Positions 1-8,478 of a stretch of 64,000 bases of DNA are shown here, in pieces. Location of the stretch: the NCBI RefSeq assembly GCF_003667575.1, contig NZ_RCUY01000015.1, positions 186,001 through 250,000 on the forward strand. Direction: 5' to 3'. The notes under the pieces were generated by a model that saw only the letters and a list, made by a program, of their open reading frames with translations, made no database searches and was not told the origin of the DNA. Position 1 is the stretch's first letter; each line of letters starts with the position of its first letter. Source of the stretch: Mycetocola lacteus. Lineage in GTDB: Bacteria > Actinomycetota > Actinomycetes > Actinomycetales > Microbacteriaceae. The position numbers and the translations under genes were made by a program.

Positions 1-1
1 A

Positions 2-298
2 CCTGGCCGTGCCTGGAGTGTGCAGGACCTGGCCCGGGTCGCCGCCATGTCTCGTTCGTCCTTTGCCGAACGCTTTCATACCCTGGTGGGTCAAACCCCG
101 GCCTCGTACCTGACCGGGGTGCGGATGGAGGCGGGCATGGAGCTGCTCACGCGGCAGGGGCTCAGCGTCTCGGATACCGCCCGTCGTCTGGGGTACGAGT
201 CCGAGGCGGGGTTTAGTCGCGCCTTCCGTCGGCACACCGGTTCCGCACCGGCCGTGTGGCGCGAGCGCCGTCGCGGCACGTCGCAGCCCGCGGCGTAG
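2..298 (+). CDS. AraC-family transcriptional regulator, C-terminal part (5' end outside window)
   Basis: The frame is open to the window edge and codes for the DNA-binding end of an AraC/XylS regulator. It carries both helix-turn-helix units: the LARVAAMSRSSFAERFH helix, then GLSVSDTARRLGYESEAGFSRAFRRHTG, the family signature. GTG at 20 is an internal codon, because the reading frame and family similarity continue upstream of it (PGRAWSVQDL). The sensing domain is missing, so the ligand cannot be judged. The gene converges on an MFS exporter across a strong inverted repeat. AraC regulators of this kind are often paired with efflux pumps, but that link is inference here. Confidence 0.85.
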   Translation, partial: PGRAWSVQDLARVAAMSRSSFAERFHTLVGQTPASYLTGVRMEAGMELLTRQGLSVSDTARRLGYESEAGFSRAFRRHTGSAPAVWRERRRGTSQPAA

Positions 299-329
299 GC
301 ACGGGAGTCGGCGCAGCCCCCCATACGGC

Positions 330-372
330 GATGCCCGACGGGACCGGTCTCCACCGGATCCCGCCGGGCATC
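330..372. terminator. Bidirectional terminator between convergent araC-type and MFS genes
   Basis: A near-perfect inverted repeat with arms starting GATGCCCG and ending CGGGCATC surrounds a CTCC-type loop. It sits in the 87-bp gap between two convergent genes. There is no strong T-run, as is common in high-GC actinobacteria. Confidence 0.6.
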
Positions 373-385
373 CCCGCGCGAGCAA

Positions 386-1597
386 CTACCCCACAGCTAC
401 ATCCTCGGCCTCACGCTCGGGAACGGCCACACTCTGGCGCACGAATCCAAAGATCAGCCCGCCGATCAGCGCGGAGGCCGCGGCCGCAGCCAACGCCACG
501 GTGATACCCGCACCGTCCACGATCAGGCCGCCGATGCCCGCGCCGATGGTGATCGCCAGCTGGAATCCGGCCACCAGCAGTCCGCCGCCGGCCTCCATCC
601 GCTCGGGGGCGAGGCGGCCCATCCAGGTGGAGACCACGAGCAGCCAGGCACCAAATCCGAGACCCCAGATCGCGACTGCCAGGGCCACCACCCAGAACTG
701 CGTGGGGAAGATGGTTACCACCGCGATTCCGCCGCCGATGAAGGCGGGCACCAGGAACCGCATCGCGGTGAGATGGCGGTCCACGAGCAGCCCGATGATG
801 AAGTTACCGAGGACCCCGCCCACGCCGAAGACCGCGAGCAGCAGGGCGATTTCTCCGGCCCCGATGTCCGGAAGACGTTCCAGCGCCAGGCGAATGTAGG
901 TGAACGCGGCAAAGTGGCCGAGGGTGACCAGGACGTGGCCGAGCAGCCCCCACGGCATGCCGGGTACCCGGAGGGTGTCACCGAGGGCGCGGAAACCGGT
1001 CGCGGCAGCGGGAGCCACCGGCGGCAGGACCGTGCGCAGCAGAGCGGCCACCACGAGCGAGATGACCGCGGCGGCTCCAAAGACCACGCGCCAGTCGAAG
1101 ATCGAGCCGAGGAAGATGCCCAGCGGGACCCCGGCAACGGTGGCCACGGTGGTGCCGGTGTTGACCAGCATCAGCGCACGGCCCAGGTGTCGCGGTTCGG
1201 AGAGGCGCGCGGCCACGGCGATGGACATGGCCCAGAATCCGCCGATCGCCGCCCCGAGAATCAGCCGGGCGACCAGCAGCAGGGCGAGGTTGGGGGCGAT
1301 CGCGACCAGGAGATTGGACACCGCGGCGGCCGCGGCGAGGACCGCCAGCAGGTTGCGGCGATCCAGCCGGGGGAAGATGATGCCGATGGTGGGGGCGGTG
1401 AAGAAGCCGATGATCGCGGTTGCGGTCACCGCCTGTCCGGCCTGGCCCTCGGTGATGCCGAGCGAGGCGGCCATGGTGGGGAGCAGGCTCGGCGGGAGGA
1501 ACTCGGCCGTCACGAGAATAAAGCTGGTAGCCATCATGATCAGGATGGCGCTCCACGCTGTGCGCGCGGGATGCTGCGATGCTACGGGTACTGTCAT
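386..1597 (-). CDS. MFS transporter (DHA1 type, NepI/AraJ-like efflux)
   Basis: A 403-residue polytopic protein with about 12 hydrophobic segments. The N-terminal segments ILVTAEFLPPSLLPTMAASLGIT and AGQAVTATAIIGFFTAP match the drug/sugar/nucleoside efflux branch of the major facilitator superfamily. The ATG at 1597 is chosen because the 11 codons before it (ACACGQNRN) are not transporter-like. It probably exports a small polar molecule across the plasma membrane by proton antiport. Substrate is not predictable. It lies 88 bp downstream of mug on the same strand and may be cotranscribed or independently expressed. Confidence 0.85.
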   Translation of the reverse strand: MTVPVASQHPARTAWSAILIMMATSFILVTAEFLPPSLLPTMAASLGITEGQAGQAVTATAIIGFFTAPTIGIIFPRLDRRNLLAVLAAAAAVSNLLVAIAPNLALLLVARLILGAAIGGFWAMSIAVAARLSEPRHLGRALMLVNTGTTVATVAGVPLGIFLGSIFDWRVVFGAAAVISLVVAALLRTVLPPVAPAAATGFRALGDTLRVPGMPWGLLGHVLVTLGHFAAFTYIRLALERLPDIGAGEIALLLAVFGVGGVLGNFIIGLLVDRHLTAMRFLVPAFIGGGIAVVTIFPTQFWVVALAVAIWGLGFGAWLLVVSTWMGRLAPERMEAGGGLLVAGFQLAITIGAGIGGLIVDGAGITVALAAAAASALIGGLIFGFVRQSVAVPEREAEDVAVG

Positions 1598-1684
1598 GTT
1601 TCGATTCTGGCCGCACGCGCAGGCGCGCACCCGACCGATCGTCCGCGGTGCGGGACCGATCGTCCAGCCAGAGCGAGGCTGACC

Positions 1685-2320
1685 CTAGGCGATATCCCCG
1701 CAGCCACCCTCGGCCCACACCTCACGCCACTTCTGGGCCAGTGTATCGATGGTCTCGTGGGCGTTGAGCCCGCTGGGTTGCGGCACCACCCAGAGTGGGA
1801 TGTCTGCGGGCCAGCCCGGAATCAGCGCGGTGTCTTGGCGTCCCATCACCGCCCGAGGCAACCCAAACGCGGTGCGAAACGAGGTGATACCGGCGATCGC
1901 CACCGCCCGCGGTGCCAGCTCGGGCAGCCGGCGCACCAGGCGCTCTCCGCCGGCCCGCAGCTCCTCCCGGCTGAGCTCGTCGGCACGCACACTCGCCCGC
2001 CCCACCAGGTTGGTGATCCCGATCCCGCGCTCGTGCAGGTGGTGTTCATCGGCGGCACTGAGCCCCCGCGAGGTGTCGATCCGGTAACCGGTGAGCCCCG
2101 CCCGCTCAAGTGCCGGCCAAAACCGATTCCCCGGATGCGCAAACGGAGCGTTCACCGCCGCGGTCCACAGCCCCGGGTTGACCCCGACAATCAGCAGGCG
2201 CAGGTCCGCATCCTCGGCGATGACGTCGTCGATCGCATTCGGATTGTCGGTGGCAAAGCGCGGGAGATCCTCCCGGGTGGGTTTTTCCCCACGCAGCGGG
2301 GAGAGACGGCGAGTGCTCAT
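1685..2320 (-). CDS. mug: G/U mismatch-specific DNA glycosylase (Mug/TDG family)
   Basis: Predicted to remove uracil or thymine mispaired with guanine, and exocyclic base adducts, in base-excision repair. Both family motifs are visible: GVNPG at residues 46-50, whose Asn48 corresponds to the catalytic asparagine of E. coli Mug, followed by the PF-HPGNRFW stretch; and SGLNA at 183-187, the intercalation loop. The protein is 211 residues, longer than E. coli Mug (168) and typical of actinobacterial homologues. The ATG at 2320 is preferred over one further upstream, which would run through the divergent MarR promoter. The gene is divergent from that MarR gene. Confidence 0.9.
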   Translation of the reverse strand: MSTRRLSPLRGEKPTREDLPRFATDNPNAIDDVIAEDADLRLLIVGVNPGLWTAAVNAPFAHPGNRFWPALERAGLTGYRIDTSRGLSAADEHHLHERGIGITNLVGRASVRADELSREELRAGGERLVRRLPELAPRAVAIAGITSFRTAFGLPRAVMGRQDTALIPGWPADIPLWVVPQPSGLNAHETIDTLAQKWREVWAEGGCGDIA

Positions 2321-2375
2321 CTGCCCAGGGTATCCGCCTCGCCGCCATCCCGCCGGCACACTAAATAGTTTGTGC

Positions 2376-2394
2376 ATCGCAAATGATTTGCGAT
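2376..2394. promoter_or_regulatory. Perfect palindrome, probable operator of the adjacent MarR regulator
   Basis: ATCGCAAATGATTTGCGAT has two perfect 8-bp arms around a 3-bp centre and ends 11 bp before the MarR start codon. A second small palindrome, CGTTAACG, lies at 2396-2403. MarR proteins typically autoregulate through such sites overlapping their own promoter. The site is also inside the divergent region with mug. Confidence 0.7.
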
Positions 2395-2405
2395 ACGTTA
2401 ACGAT

Positions 2406-2828
2406 ATGGAATGGTTGAATAACGGTCGCACACTCCCCCTAGTCAGCTATTTAGCGCGAGCAGGCTGGCGAGCCTTGGATGCATCGGCACAACCCGGAGA
2501 CATCACACACAGGCAGCTCCTTGCGCTCACGCTCCTGAAGGAGCGCGGAGACCTGGCACAGCAGGACATCACGCGCGTATTCGGCTTGGATGCCAGCAAC
2601 GTCGTGGGGCTGCTTAACGAAATGGAAGAGCGCGGCCTCATCCTCCGACGCCGCGACAATGCGGACCGGCGTCGCCACATCGTTGCGCTCACAGACGAGG
2701 GTGCCCTCGTGCTCGATACAACCTTCACACGGCTGGCCAGCATCGAGGACGAGCTGTTGCACGCCCTGTCCCCGCAGGAGCGGGAAACCCTTCACCTTCT
2801 CCTCCTCCGGGTCATCACCTCCCGATAA
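2406..2828 (+). CDS. MarR-family transcriptional regulator
   Basis: A 140-residue winged helix-turn-helix regulator. The recognisable core is QDITRVFGLDASNVVGLLNEMEERGLI, then the basic wing RRRDNADRRRHIVALTDEG, as in classical MarR. ATG at 2406 follows the palindromic operator directly, so it is autoregulated by inference. The next gene, 58 bp downstream on the same strand, is a CBS-less IMP dehydrogenase, which makes this regulator the likely switch for that enzyme. The ligand is unknown. Codon use is visibly less GC-rich than in neighbouring genes, as for the IMPDH gene, suggesting joint acquisition. Confidence 0.9.
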   Translation: MEWLNNGRTLPLVSYLARAGWRALDASAQPGDITHRQLLALTLLKERGDLAQQDITRVFGLDASNVVGLLNEMEERGLILRRRDNADRRRHIVALTDEGALVLDTTFTRLASIEDELLHALSPQERETLHLLLLRVITSR

Positions 2829-2832
2829 CTGA

Positions 2833-4080
<1,248 letters not shown>

Positions 4081-4119
4081 CGTGTAGGTGACCCTGGCTC
4101 TTCGCCCGGCAACATCCGC

Positions 4120-4179
4120 CCGGTGTTGAACGAACCGGTGTTAAACGAACCGGTGTTAAACGAACCGGTGTTAAACGAA
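4120..4179 (+). repeat. Four tandem copies of a 15-bp unit
   Basis: Unit CCGGTGTTAAACGAA occurs at 4120, 4135, 4150 and 4165. The first copy has one G for A change and the others are identical. The array lies between the IMPDH stop and the terminator stem next to tRNA-Arg, and the last copy runs into the stem. No coding potential is apparent. Confidence 0.95.
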
Positions 4180-4207
4180 AGAGCCTCATCTTTCGATGAG
4201 GCTCTTT
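4178..4207. terminator. Bidirectional terminator between IMPDH gene and tRNA-Arg
   Basis: Perfect 12-bp arms AAAGAGCCTCAT / ATGAGGCTCTTT enclose a 6-nt loop, with A/T tracts at both stem ends. It can end the IMPDH transcript on the plus strand and the tRNA-Arg transcript on the minus strand. Confidence 0.85.
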
Positions 4208-4215
4208 CCATATTG

Positions 4216-4288
4216 TGCGCCCGGAGGGATTCGAACCCCCAACCTTCTGATCCGTAGTCAGATGCTCTATCCGTTGAGCTACGGGCGC
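4216..4288 (-). tRNA. tRNA-Arg (anticodon ACG)
   Basis: A complete cloverleaf is readable on the minus strand: acceptor GCGCCCG paired with CGGGCGC, a D-arm with AGCTCAACGGATAGAGC, the anticodon arm TCTGA-CTACGGA-TCAGA giving anticodon ACG, and the T-loop GGTTCGAATCC. The discriminator is A and no CCA is encoded. ACG becomes ICG after deamination and reads CGN arginine codons. Confidence 0.95.
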
Positions 4289-4411
4289 ATTTTTCAGTTG
4301 TGGCCTCGGGCTTGTTTCTCACCCTCGGGCCGTTAGATAGCTTAGCGCAGCTTTTTGGCTCGCGCCAATCGAGGCTTTTCTTCGACGTGTCGCGCGTGAT
4401 TCCGCGGAATT

Positions 4412-4885
4412 TCAGACCGTGGTCGAAGACCGCTTCCGAGGCCGGAGTCGCCACTCCCAGGCGACCACGGAACCGGCCGCGACCAGCGCCGCCGGAAGCC
4501 CCACCAGGGGGACCACAACGATCAGTACCGAGCGCAGTCCGAAATCCTGCCCCACCACCTGCAGGCTCGTGACCACATCCAAAATCAAGACCATCACGGC
4601 CACACCAAAGACCGCACCCAGGGCCGAGAGAAGCGCCCGCGCGCGCAGGGTGTGGCGCAGGCCGCGATCACCCAGCCACAGCGCGAGGGCCGATCCCATC
4701 ACCGCGGGCACCGTAAACAGCAGTCCGCCCAGCCCAAAACCGGCAAAGGTGGGCCAGAGCTGTGCGGGGCTGGCAACCCCCACGGTCACCAAACCGTAGA
4801 GGCCACCCAGCACAAAGCCCTCGGGCAACGCGATCAGGGCCAGCGGCCAGTACCGCCTCCACACCGTCTCGCGCGCCGACATCAT
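4412..4885 (-). CDS. Small integral membrane protein, paralogue of the preceding gene
   Basis: A 157-residue protein with four hydrophobic segments and no recognised domain. Its opening (RYWPLALIALPEGFVLGGLYGLV) is clearly related to that of the 149-residue protein just upstream (RYRWSMILAVPAGFVIGVVWGMM), and both share a central WLGDRGLRH / HLGDRELRR motif, so the two are tandem paralogues. The genes overlap by 4 bp (ATGA), implying translational coupling. The C-terminus is basic (RLRPRKRSSTTV). Function unknown; possibly a hetero-oligomeric membrane protein. Confidence 0.75.
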   Translation of the reverse strand: MMSARETVWRRYWPLALIALPEGFVLGGLYGLVTVGVASPAQLWPTFAGFGLGGLLFTVPAVMGSALALWLGDRGLRHTLRARALLSALGAVFGVAVMVLILDVVTSLQVVGQDFGLRSVLIVVVPLVGLPAALVAAGSVVAWEWRLRPRKRSSTTV

Positions 4886-5331
4886 GCGAGAATCCGCAGC
4901 TTTCGATACCCGGCGTCGGTGGCCAACACGGCGAGCGCCGCCACGACACCTGACGCCAACGAAATCGGAATGGCCCAGAGCACCACAAAAGCCAGCGGAT
5001 TCGCATACCCTGGATTAGCAACAATCTGCGTGACCAGGCCAATCAGGAGTAACGTCGTAAAGACAACCCCTGCGGCGCCCGCGGCCCCGAGCAACACTCG
5101 GGATCCAATCCGACGCCGTAGCTCTCGGTCCCCGAGGTGCACCCCCAGAAATAATCCGAACGCGGCCAGCGCCGCTATAAAGGCAGAAAACCACCCGAGC
5201 GACAACACAAACTCACCCCAGGCGACCAGGTCTCCCCCGGTGAGCATCATCCCCCACACCACACCGATCACGAACCCGGCCGGCACAGCCAGGATCATCG
5301 ACCAGCGATAGCGACGCAACACCATACCCAT
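4882..5331 (-). CDS. Small integral membrane protein, first of a tandem paralogous pair
   Basis: A 149-residue protein with four predicted membrane segments, no signal peptidase site and no catalytic motif. It is the upstream member of a two-gene coupled operon (4-bp overlap with the next gene). ATG at 5331 is used. An in-frame ATG two codons later is equally possible, since no clear ribosome-binding site distinguishes them. It shares the central LGDRELRRR motif with its partner. Function not recognised. Confidence 0.75.
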   Translation of the reverse strand: MGMVLRRYRWSMILAVPAGFVIGVVWGMMLTGGDLVAWGEFVLSLGWFSAFIAALAAFGLFLGVHLGDRELRRRIGSRVLLGAAGAAGVVFTTLLLIGLVTQIVANPGYANPLAFVVLWAIPISLASGVVAALAVLATDAGYRKLRILA

Positions 5332-5488
5332 GACAATAGCGGCTTGACCGTCCGCAACCGCGGATTGTCATAACAGGTCATGTTTAGTCATACTGATCGA
5401 ATCCAACCGTTCGTGTTACACACCCTCTTGGCAGCCACTGCCAGCCCTGTTAGGTTCGGGGCACAGACCATCAACCCTGGAGCGAACG

Positions 5489-6325
5489 ATGACCCCCAAC
5501 AGCATCCTCCCCAGCCCCGCTACGCCGGCTCACTGGCGAGCCGTTGCCACCCGCGTGGCCGCGCAGGCACGCGGCGTCGAGCCGAGCGCCGCGCTGGATC
5601 TGCTGCGCGAGAGCGGCCTGGCCTCCCTCACCATTCCCCGCGAACACGGCGGTACCGGCGCACCCCTGCGCCTGGGTACCGAGGTTGTTCAGGTCCTGGC
5701 CGAGCACAATGACGTTCTCGCCCGTATCCTGGCCGACCACTACCGCACGCTGACCCTGCTCGTCACCACCGCGGCCTCGGGAGAGCGCTGCCCGTGGCTG
5801 ACCCGAAGCGCCGCCGAGGAGTGGATCTGGGCCCTCGCCGAGCCCGCTCCCGACGCACCCATTCTGACGGTCACCGGCCCCGACACCTTCAGCCTTGAGG
5901 GTCGAGCGATGCTCGGCCCGGGGGCTGCGGCGGGCGATGTCATGCTGATTAGCGCGCGCACGGCCTCCGGGTTCCACACCATCATCCTCGAGCATGGCCG
6001 CCCGGGCACCCACTACCTGGGCGATTGGGATGCCTGCGCCAGTCGCCTCACCTCGACCGGTCCGGTGCGCTTCTCCGAGGTCACCGTGGATCGCGGCGAC
6101 CTGATCGGTACCACCCACTCGGACAACACCCTGGATGCGGCCGCCGAGGCCAACCCGCGCATCGACCTGCGCTGTACCCCGGTCACCTCGCCGGTGACCA
6201 TTCGGCGTCAGGTGCGTGCGGCGACCCTGCACGATGTGGCCGACTACCGCAGGGTCGAGCCCGGTGCCGCGGCACCCGGAACCTCGTTCCTCCTCCCCCT
6301 CTCCACCTACATCACGAAGGACTAG
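5489..6325 (+). CDS. SfnB-like acyl-CoA dehydrogenase fold protein with large internal deletion
   Basis: A 278-residue protein related to the 415-residue SfnB-type flavoprotein encoded at 52872-54119 in this window. Shared blocks are DLLRESGLASLTIPREHGGTG, a middle domain with HYLGDWDACASRLTSTGPVRFSEV (compare EYLGDWNALGQRLSASGSVRFNNV), and a C-terminus ATLHDVADYRRVEPGA (compare HSLHDPVDYKKLEVGA). The roughly 150-residue alpha-helical C-terminal domain between these blocks, which forms part of the FAD and tetramer interface in this fold, is absent, yet the frame stays open. It may be a decaying gene or a reduced flavin or accessory protein. It ends 2 bp before an aldo-keto reductase, so the two form an operon. 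Confidence 0.8.
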   Translation: MTPNSILPSPATPAHWRAVATRVAAQARGVEPSAALDLLRESGLASLTIPREHGGTGAPLRLGTEVVQVLAEHNDVLARILADHYRTLTLLVTTAASGERCPWLTRSAAEEWIWALAEPAPDAPILTVTGPDTFSLEGRAMLGPGAAAGDVMLISARTASGFHTIILEHGRPGTHYLGDWDACASRLTSTGPVRFSEVTVDRGDLIGTTHSDNTLDAAAEANPRIDLRCTPVTSPVTIRRQVRAATLHDVADYRRVEPGAAAPGTSFLLPLSTYITKD

Positions 6326-6327
6326 CA

Positions 6328-7401
6328 ATGACCAACGAGGTTCGCTTCAGCGCCGACGATCCCGATATCCACCAGCCCTACCGCGCCGCCGCGGACCGCT
6401 ACACCCACCTCGGCTACCGTCGGGTGGGAAACAGCGGGCTGCTGCTGCCCCCGATCTCCCTGGGCCTCTGGTACAACTTTGGTGACAACCGCCCGTTTGA
6501 TACCCAGCGGGAGATCCTCACCCACGCGTTTGATCGCGGCATCACCCACTTCGACCTGGCGAACAACTACGGCCCTCCCGGCGGATCGGCCGAGTACAAC
6601 TTCGGCCGCCTGCTGCACTCGGATTTCAAGCCGTACCGCAGCGAGCTGATCGTCTCGACCAAGGCCGGCTGGCCGCACTGGGCGGGCCCCTACGGCAACT
6701 TTGGTGGCCGTAAGTACCTGCTCAACAGTCTCGAGGAGTCCCTCGAGCGCCTGCGCACCGACTATGTGGACATCTTCTACTCGCACCGCGTGGACCCCGA
6801 CACCCCGGTTGAGGAGACCATCGGCGCCCTCGACACGGCCGTGCGTCAGGGCAAGGCCCTGTATGTGGGTATCTCGTCCTACTCGGCCGAGCGGACCGAG
6901 CGGGCGATCGCCGCGGCCCGCGAGCTAGGCACCCCGCTGGTCATCCACCAGCCCGCCTACTCGCTGGTCAACCGCTGGGTTGAGGACGGCCTGCTGGACA
7001 CCCTGAAGACCAATGGGCTCGGCTCGATTGCCTTCACTCCGCTGGCCCAGGGTCTGCTGACCGATAAGTACCTGCAGGACCCGAGTGCCGCCCCCTCGGC
7101 TGCACGCACCTCGTTCCTGGACGGCTTCCTCAGCGAGGACAACATCACCCGCCTGCGCGCCCTGAACGCGATCGCCCAGCGTCGTGGACAGAGCCTGGCT
7201 CAGCTGGCGATCGCCTGGGTGCTGCGTGAGGGTGGGGCCACCAGCGCGCTGATCGGGGTTTCCTCGGTCAAGCAGCTGGACGAGAACCTCGGCGCCCTCG
7301 ACAACCTGGAGTTCACCGCTCAGGAGCTCGCCGACATTGACGAGGCCGTGGGTACCGGAGACACCGGTGTGAACCTCTGGGCAACCTCCTCCAACCTCTA
7401 G
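6328..7401 (+). CDS. Aldo/keto reductase, YghZ (L-glyceraldehyde 3-phosphate reductase) type
   Basis: A 357-residue NADPH-dependent reductase of the voltage-gated K+ channel beta/YghZ branch. Visible motifs are the N-terminal YRRVGNSGLLLPPISLGLW, catalytic Asp and Tyr in FDLANNYGPPGGSAE, Lys in VSTKAGW, His in FYSHRVDPDTP, and the NADPH site near the C-terminus (SALIGVSSVKQLDEN). The YghZ-type GPPGGSAE-N-FG signature supports this subfamily. It probably reduces small aldehydes such as methylglyoxal or glyceraldehyde 3-phosphate in the cytoplasm. ATG at 6328 lies 2 bp after the SfnB-like stop, indicating coupling. Confidence 0.9.
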   Translation: MTNEVRFSADDPDIHQPYRAAADRYTHLGYRRVGNSGLLLPPISLGLWYNFGDNRPFDTQREILTHAFDRGITHFDLANNYGPPGGSAEYNFGRLLHSDFKPYRSELIVSTKAGWPHWAGPYGNFGGRKYLLNSLEESLERLRTDYVDIFYSHRVDPDTPVEETIGALDTAVRQGKALYVGISSYSAERTERAIAAARELGTPLVIHQPAYSLVNRWVEDGLLDTLKTNGLGSIAFTPLAQGLLTDKYLQDPSAAPSAARTSFLDGFLSEDNITRLRALNAIAQRRGQSLAQLAIAWVLREGGATSALIGVSSVKQLDENLGALDNLEFTAQELADIDEAVGTGDTGVNLWATSSNL

Positions 7402-7464
7402 CCGGTTCCCCGTGGCGCTCTAACCAAGCCCTCGGCTCCTCGCCGACAATACAACAGCCCACAA

Positions 7465-7506
7465 CATAACAAAGGTCGCACCCAACCGGGTGCGACCTTT
7501 GTTATG
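7465..7506. terminator. Terminator after the aldo-keto reductase gene
   Basis: A perfect 19-bp inverted repeat (arm CATAACAAAGGTCGCACCC) around loop AACC lies between convergent genes and can work in both directions. Confidence 0.85.
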
Positions 7507-7514
7507 TAAGGGGT

Positions 7515-7742
7515 CTATTTGGGACAGTGCAGCTGGGTGCGCTCACCACTGCGGTCCACGATGTGCTGCGACATCGGATGCCCACACAGGGGGCAGGCGG
7601 CCTCGGCCGTATCCGGCAGCGGCTCCTCGTTGTACGGGCCCAGGGGCGGCGGCCCAATGTAGGGACGCAGCTTTCCGTTGAGCCAGTTGGTAAAGCCACC
7701 CGCGGCCCGAATCGGCCCGGGCTCACCTTTAGTTCGTGCCAT
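7515..7742 (-). CDS. Small zinc-ribbon-like protein
   Basis: A 75-residue protein with a C-terminal CPLCGHPMSQH motif and a terminal CPK, giving three cysteines and two histidines that could bind one zinc ion. The N-terminal half (MARTKGEPGPIRAAGGFTNW) is proline- and glycine-rich. Ribosome-binding site and start are weakly defined, but the ORF fills the gap between a terminator and the OhrR promoter, and the cysteine spacing is protein-like. Function unknown. Confidence 0.7.
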   Translation of the reverse strand: MARTKGEPGPIRAAGGFTNWLNGKLRPYIGPPPLGPYNEEPLPDTAEAACPLCGHPMSQHIVDRSGERTQLHCPK

Positions 7743-7779
7743 AACTATTAGCGTACACCTGTTTTGTTACACTGGGAAC

Positions 7780-8241
7780 ATGTCAGAGAACATCACCACC
7801 CCAGACGACCTCCTCGCACTCGAGAACCAGGTCTGCTTCGCCCTGGCGGTGGCCTCTCGCAACGTGCTGGCGCTCTACCGCCCGATCCTCGAACCACTGG
7901 GCCTCACCCACCCCCAGTACCTGGTGATGCTCGCCCTCTGGGAATCCAGTCCACGCTCGGTCAAGGATCTCGGCGTGGCTCTCGCCCTCGAGCCACCGAC
8001 GCTCTCGCCTCTGCTCAAGCGCCTGGAAAATGCCGGCCTGATCACGCGCACTCGCAGCACTCGGGACGAGCGAGTGCTCGATATCGAGCTCACCGAAACC
8101 GGTCGCGACCTGCGCCAGCAGGCGACCAAGATTCCCCCGCGCATCATCGAGGCCCTGGGGATGAGCCTGCCCGAGCTCACCAACCTGCGCGAAACCCTGC
8201 ACGATGTGATCCGGGCGGCAGAAATCGCCCAGACCGCGTAG
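7780..8241 (+). CDS. OhrR-type MarR-family peroxide-sensing regulator
   Basis: A 153-residue regulator. The segment around Cys19 (NQVCFALAVASRNVLALYRPIL) followed by LGLTHPQYLVMLALWE matches OhrR, in which the equivalent cysteine is oxidised by organic hydroperoxides and two tyrosines (here in LYRPIL and HPQY) hydrogen-bond to it. The winged helix follows (LGVALALEPPTLSPLLKRLENAGLITRTRS). No ohr peroxidase gene lies beside it, so its target may be itself or remote. It is divergent from the small zinc-ribbon gene. Confidence 0.85.
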   Translation: MSENITTPDDLLALENQVCFALAVASRNVLALYRPILEPLGLTHPQYLVMLALWESSPRSVKDLGVALALEPPTLSPLLKRLENAGLITRTRSTRDERVLDIELTETGRDLRQQATKIPPRIIEALGMSLPELTNLRETLHDVIRAAEIAQTA

Positions 8242-8253
8242 GGAAAACACAAG

Positions 8254-8267
8254 TTCGGTGCACCGAA
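8254..8267. promoter_or_regulatory. Perfect 14-bp palindrome upstream of the Mn riboswitch promoter
   Basis: TTCGGTGCACCGAA sits about 24 bp before a -10-like TACACT (8291-8296) that would start the riboswitch transcript. Its position and symmetry suggest an operator, perhaps for a metal regulator of the DtxR/MntR family (inference). Confidence 0.45.
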
Positions 8268-8302
8268 TCCCTGGTCAGAGCCATTTACGCTACACTGGCT
8301 TG

Positions 8303-8415
8303 AACGAAGGGGAGTAGTTCCCACTGGCGATTTTCACAATCGCAAAGCGGTCTGTCGACATACTGGCGCAAGCCCGGCAGCCCACCCCGCACGCGGGGCG
8401 AGCGAGACCTTCGGC
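8303..8415 (+). ncRNA. yybP-ykoY (Mn2+-sensing) riboswitch
   Basis: The conserved core of this class is readable: GAAGGGGAGTAG at the 5' side, TGTCGACATACTGG in the middle, and GCGAGACCTTCGGC at the 3' side. CGAAGG at 8305 pairs with CCTTCG at 8408 to close P1. Immediately downstream, CTTCGGCTAC and GTAGCCGAAG (about 8410-8437) form a competing hairpin before the start codon, a plausible expression platform. The aptamer binds Mn2+ and normally turns on Mn exporters, which fits the metal transporter gene that follows. Confidence 0.88.
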
Positions 8416-8478
8416 TACTTATTGACCGTAGCCGAAGCCGCCATCCAAGCGCTTCGGCCCAAAGCCAGGAGCCGTATC

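Noticed and set aside
773..2368. 531-codon ORF over the MFS and mug genes
   Set aside because: Antisense to two genes with clear family motifs.
4120..4179. CRISPR array
   Set aside because: Repeats are 15 bp, directly abutting, with no spacers and no cas genes.
7743..7779. OhrR operator in its own promoter
   Set aside because: GTACACCTGTTTTGTTACAC is only loosely symmetric; too weak to call.
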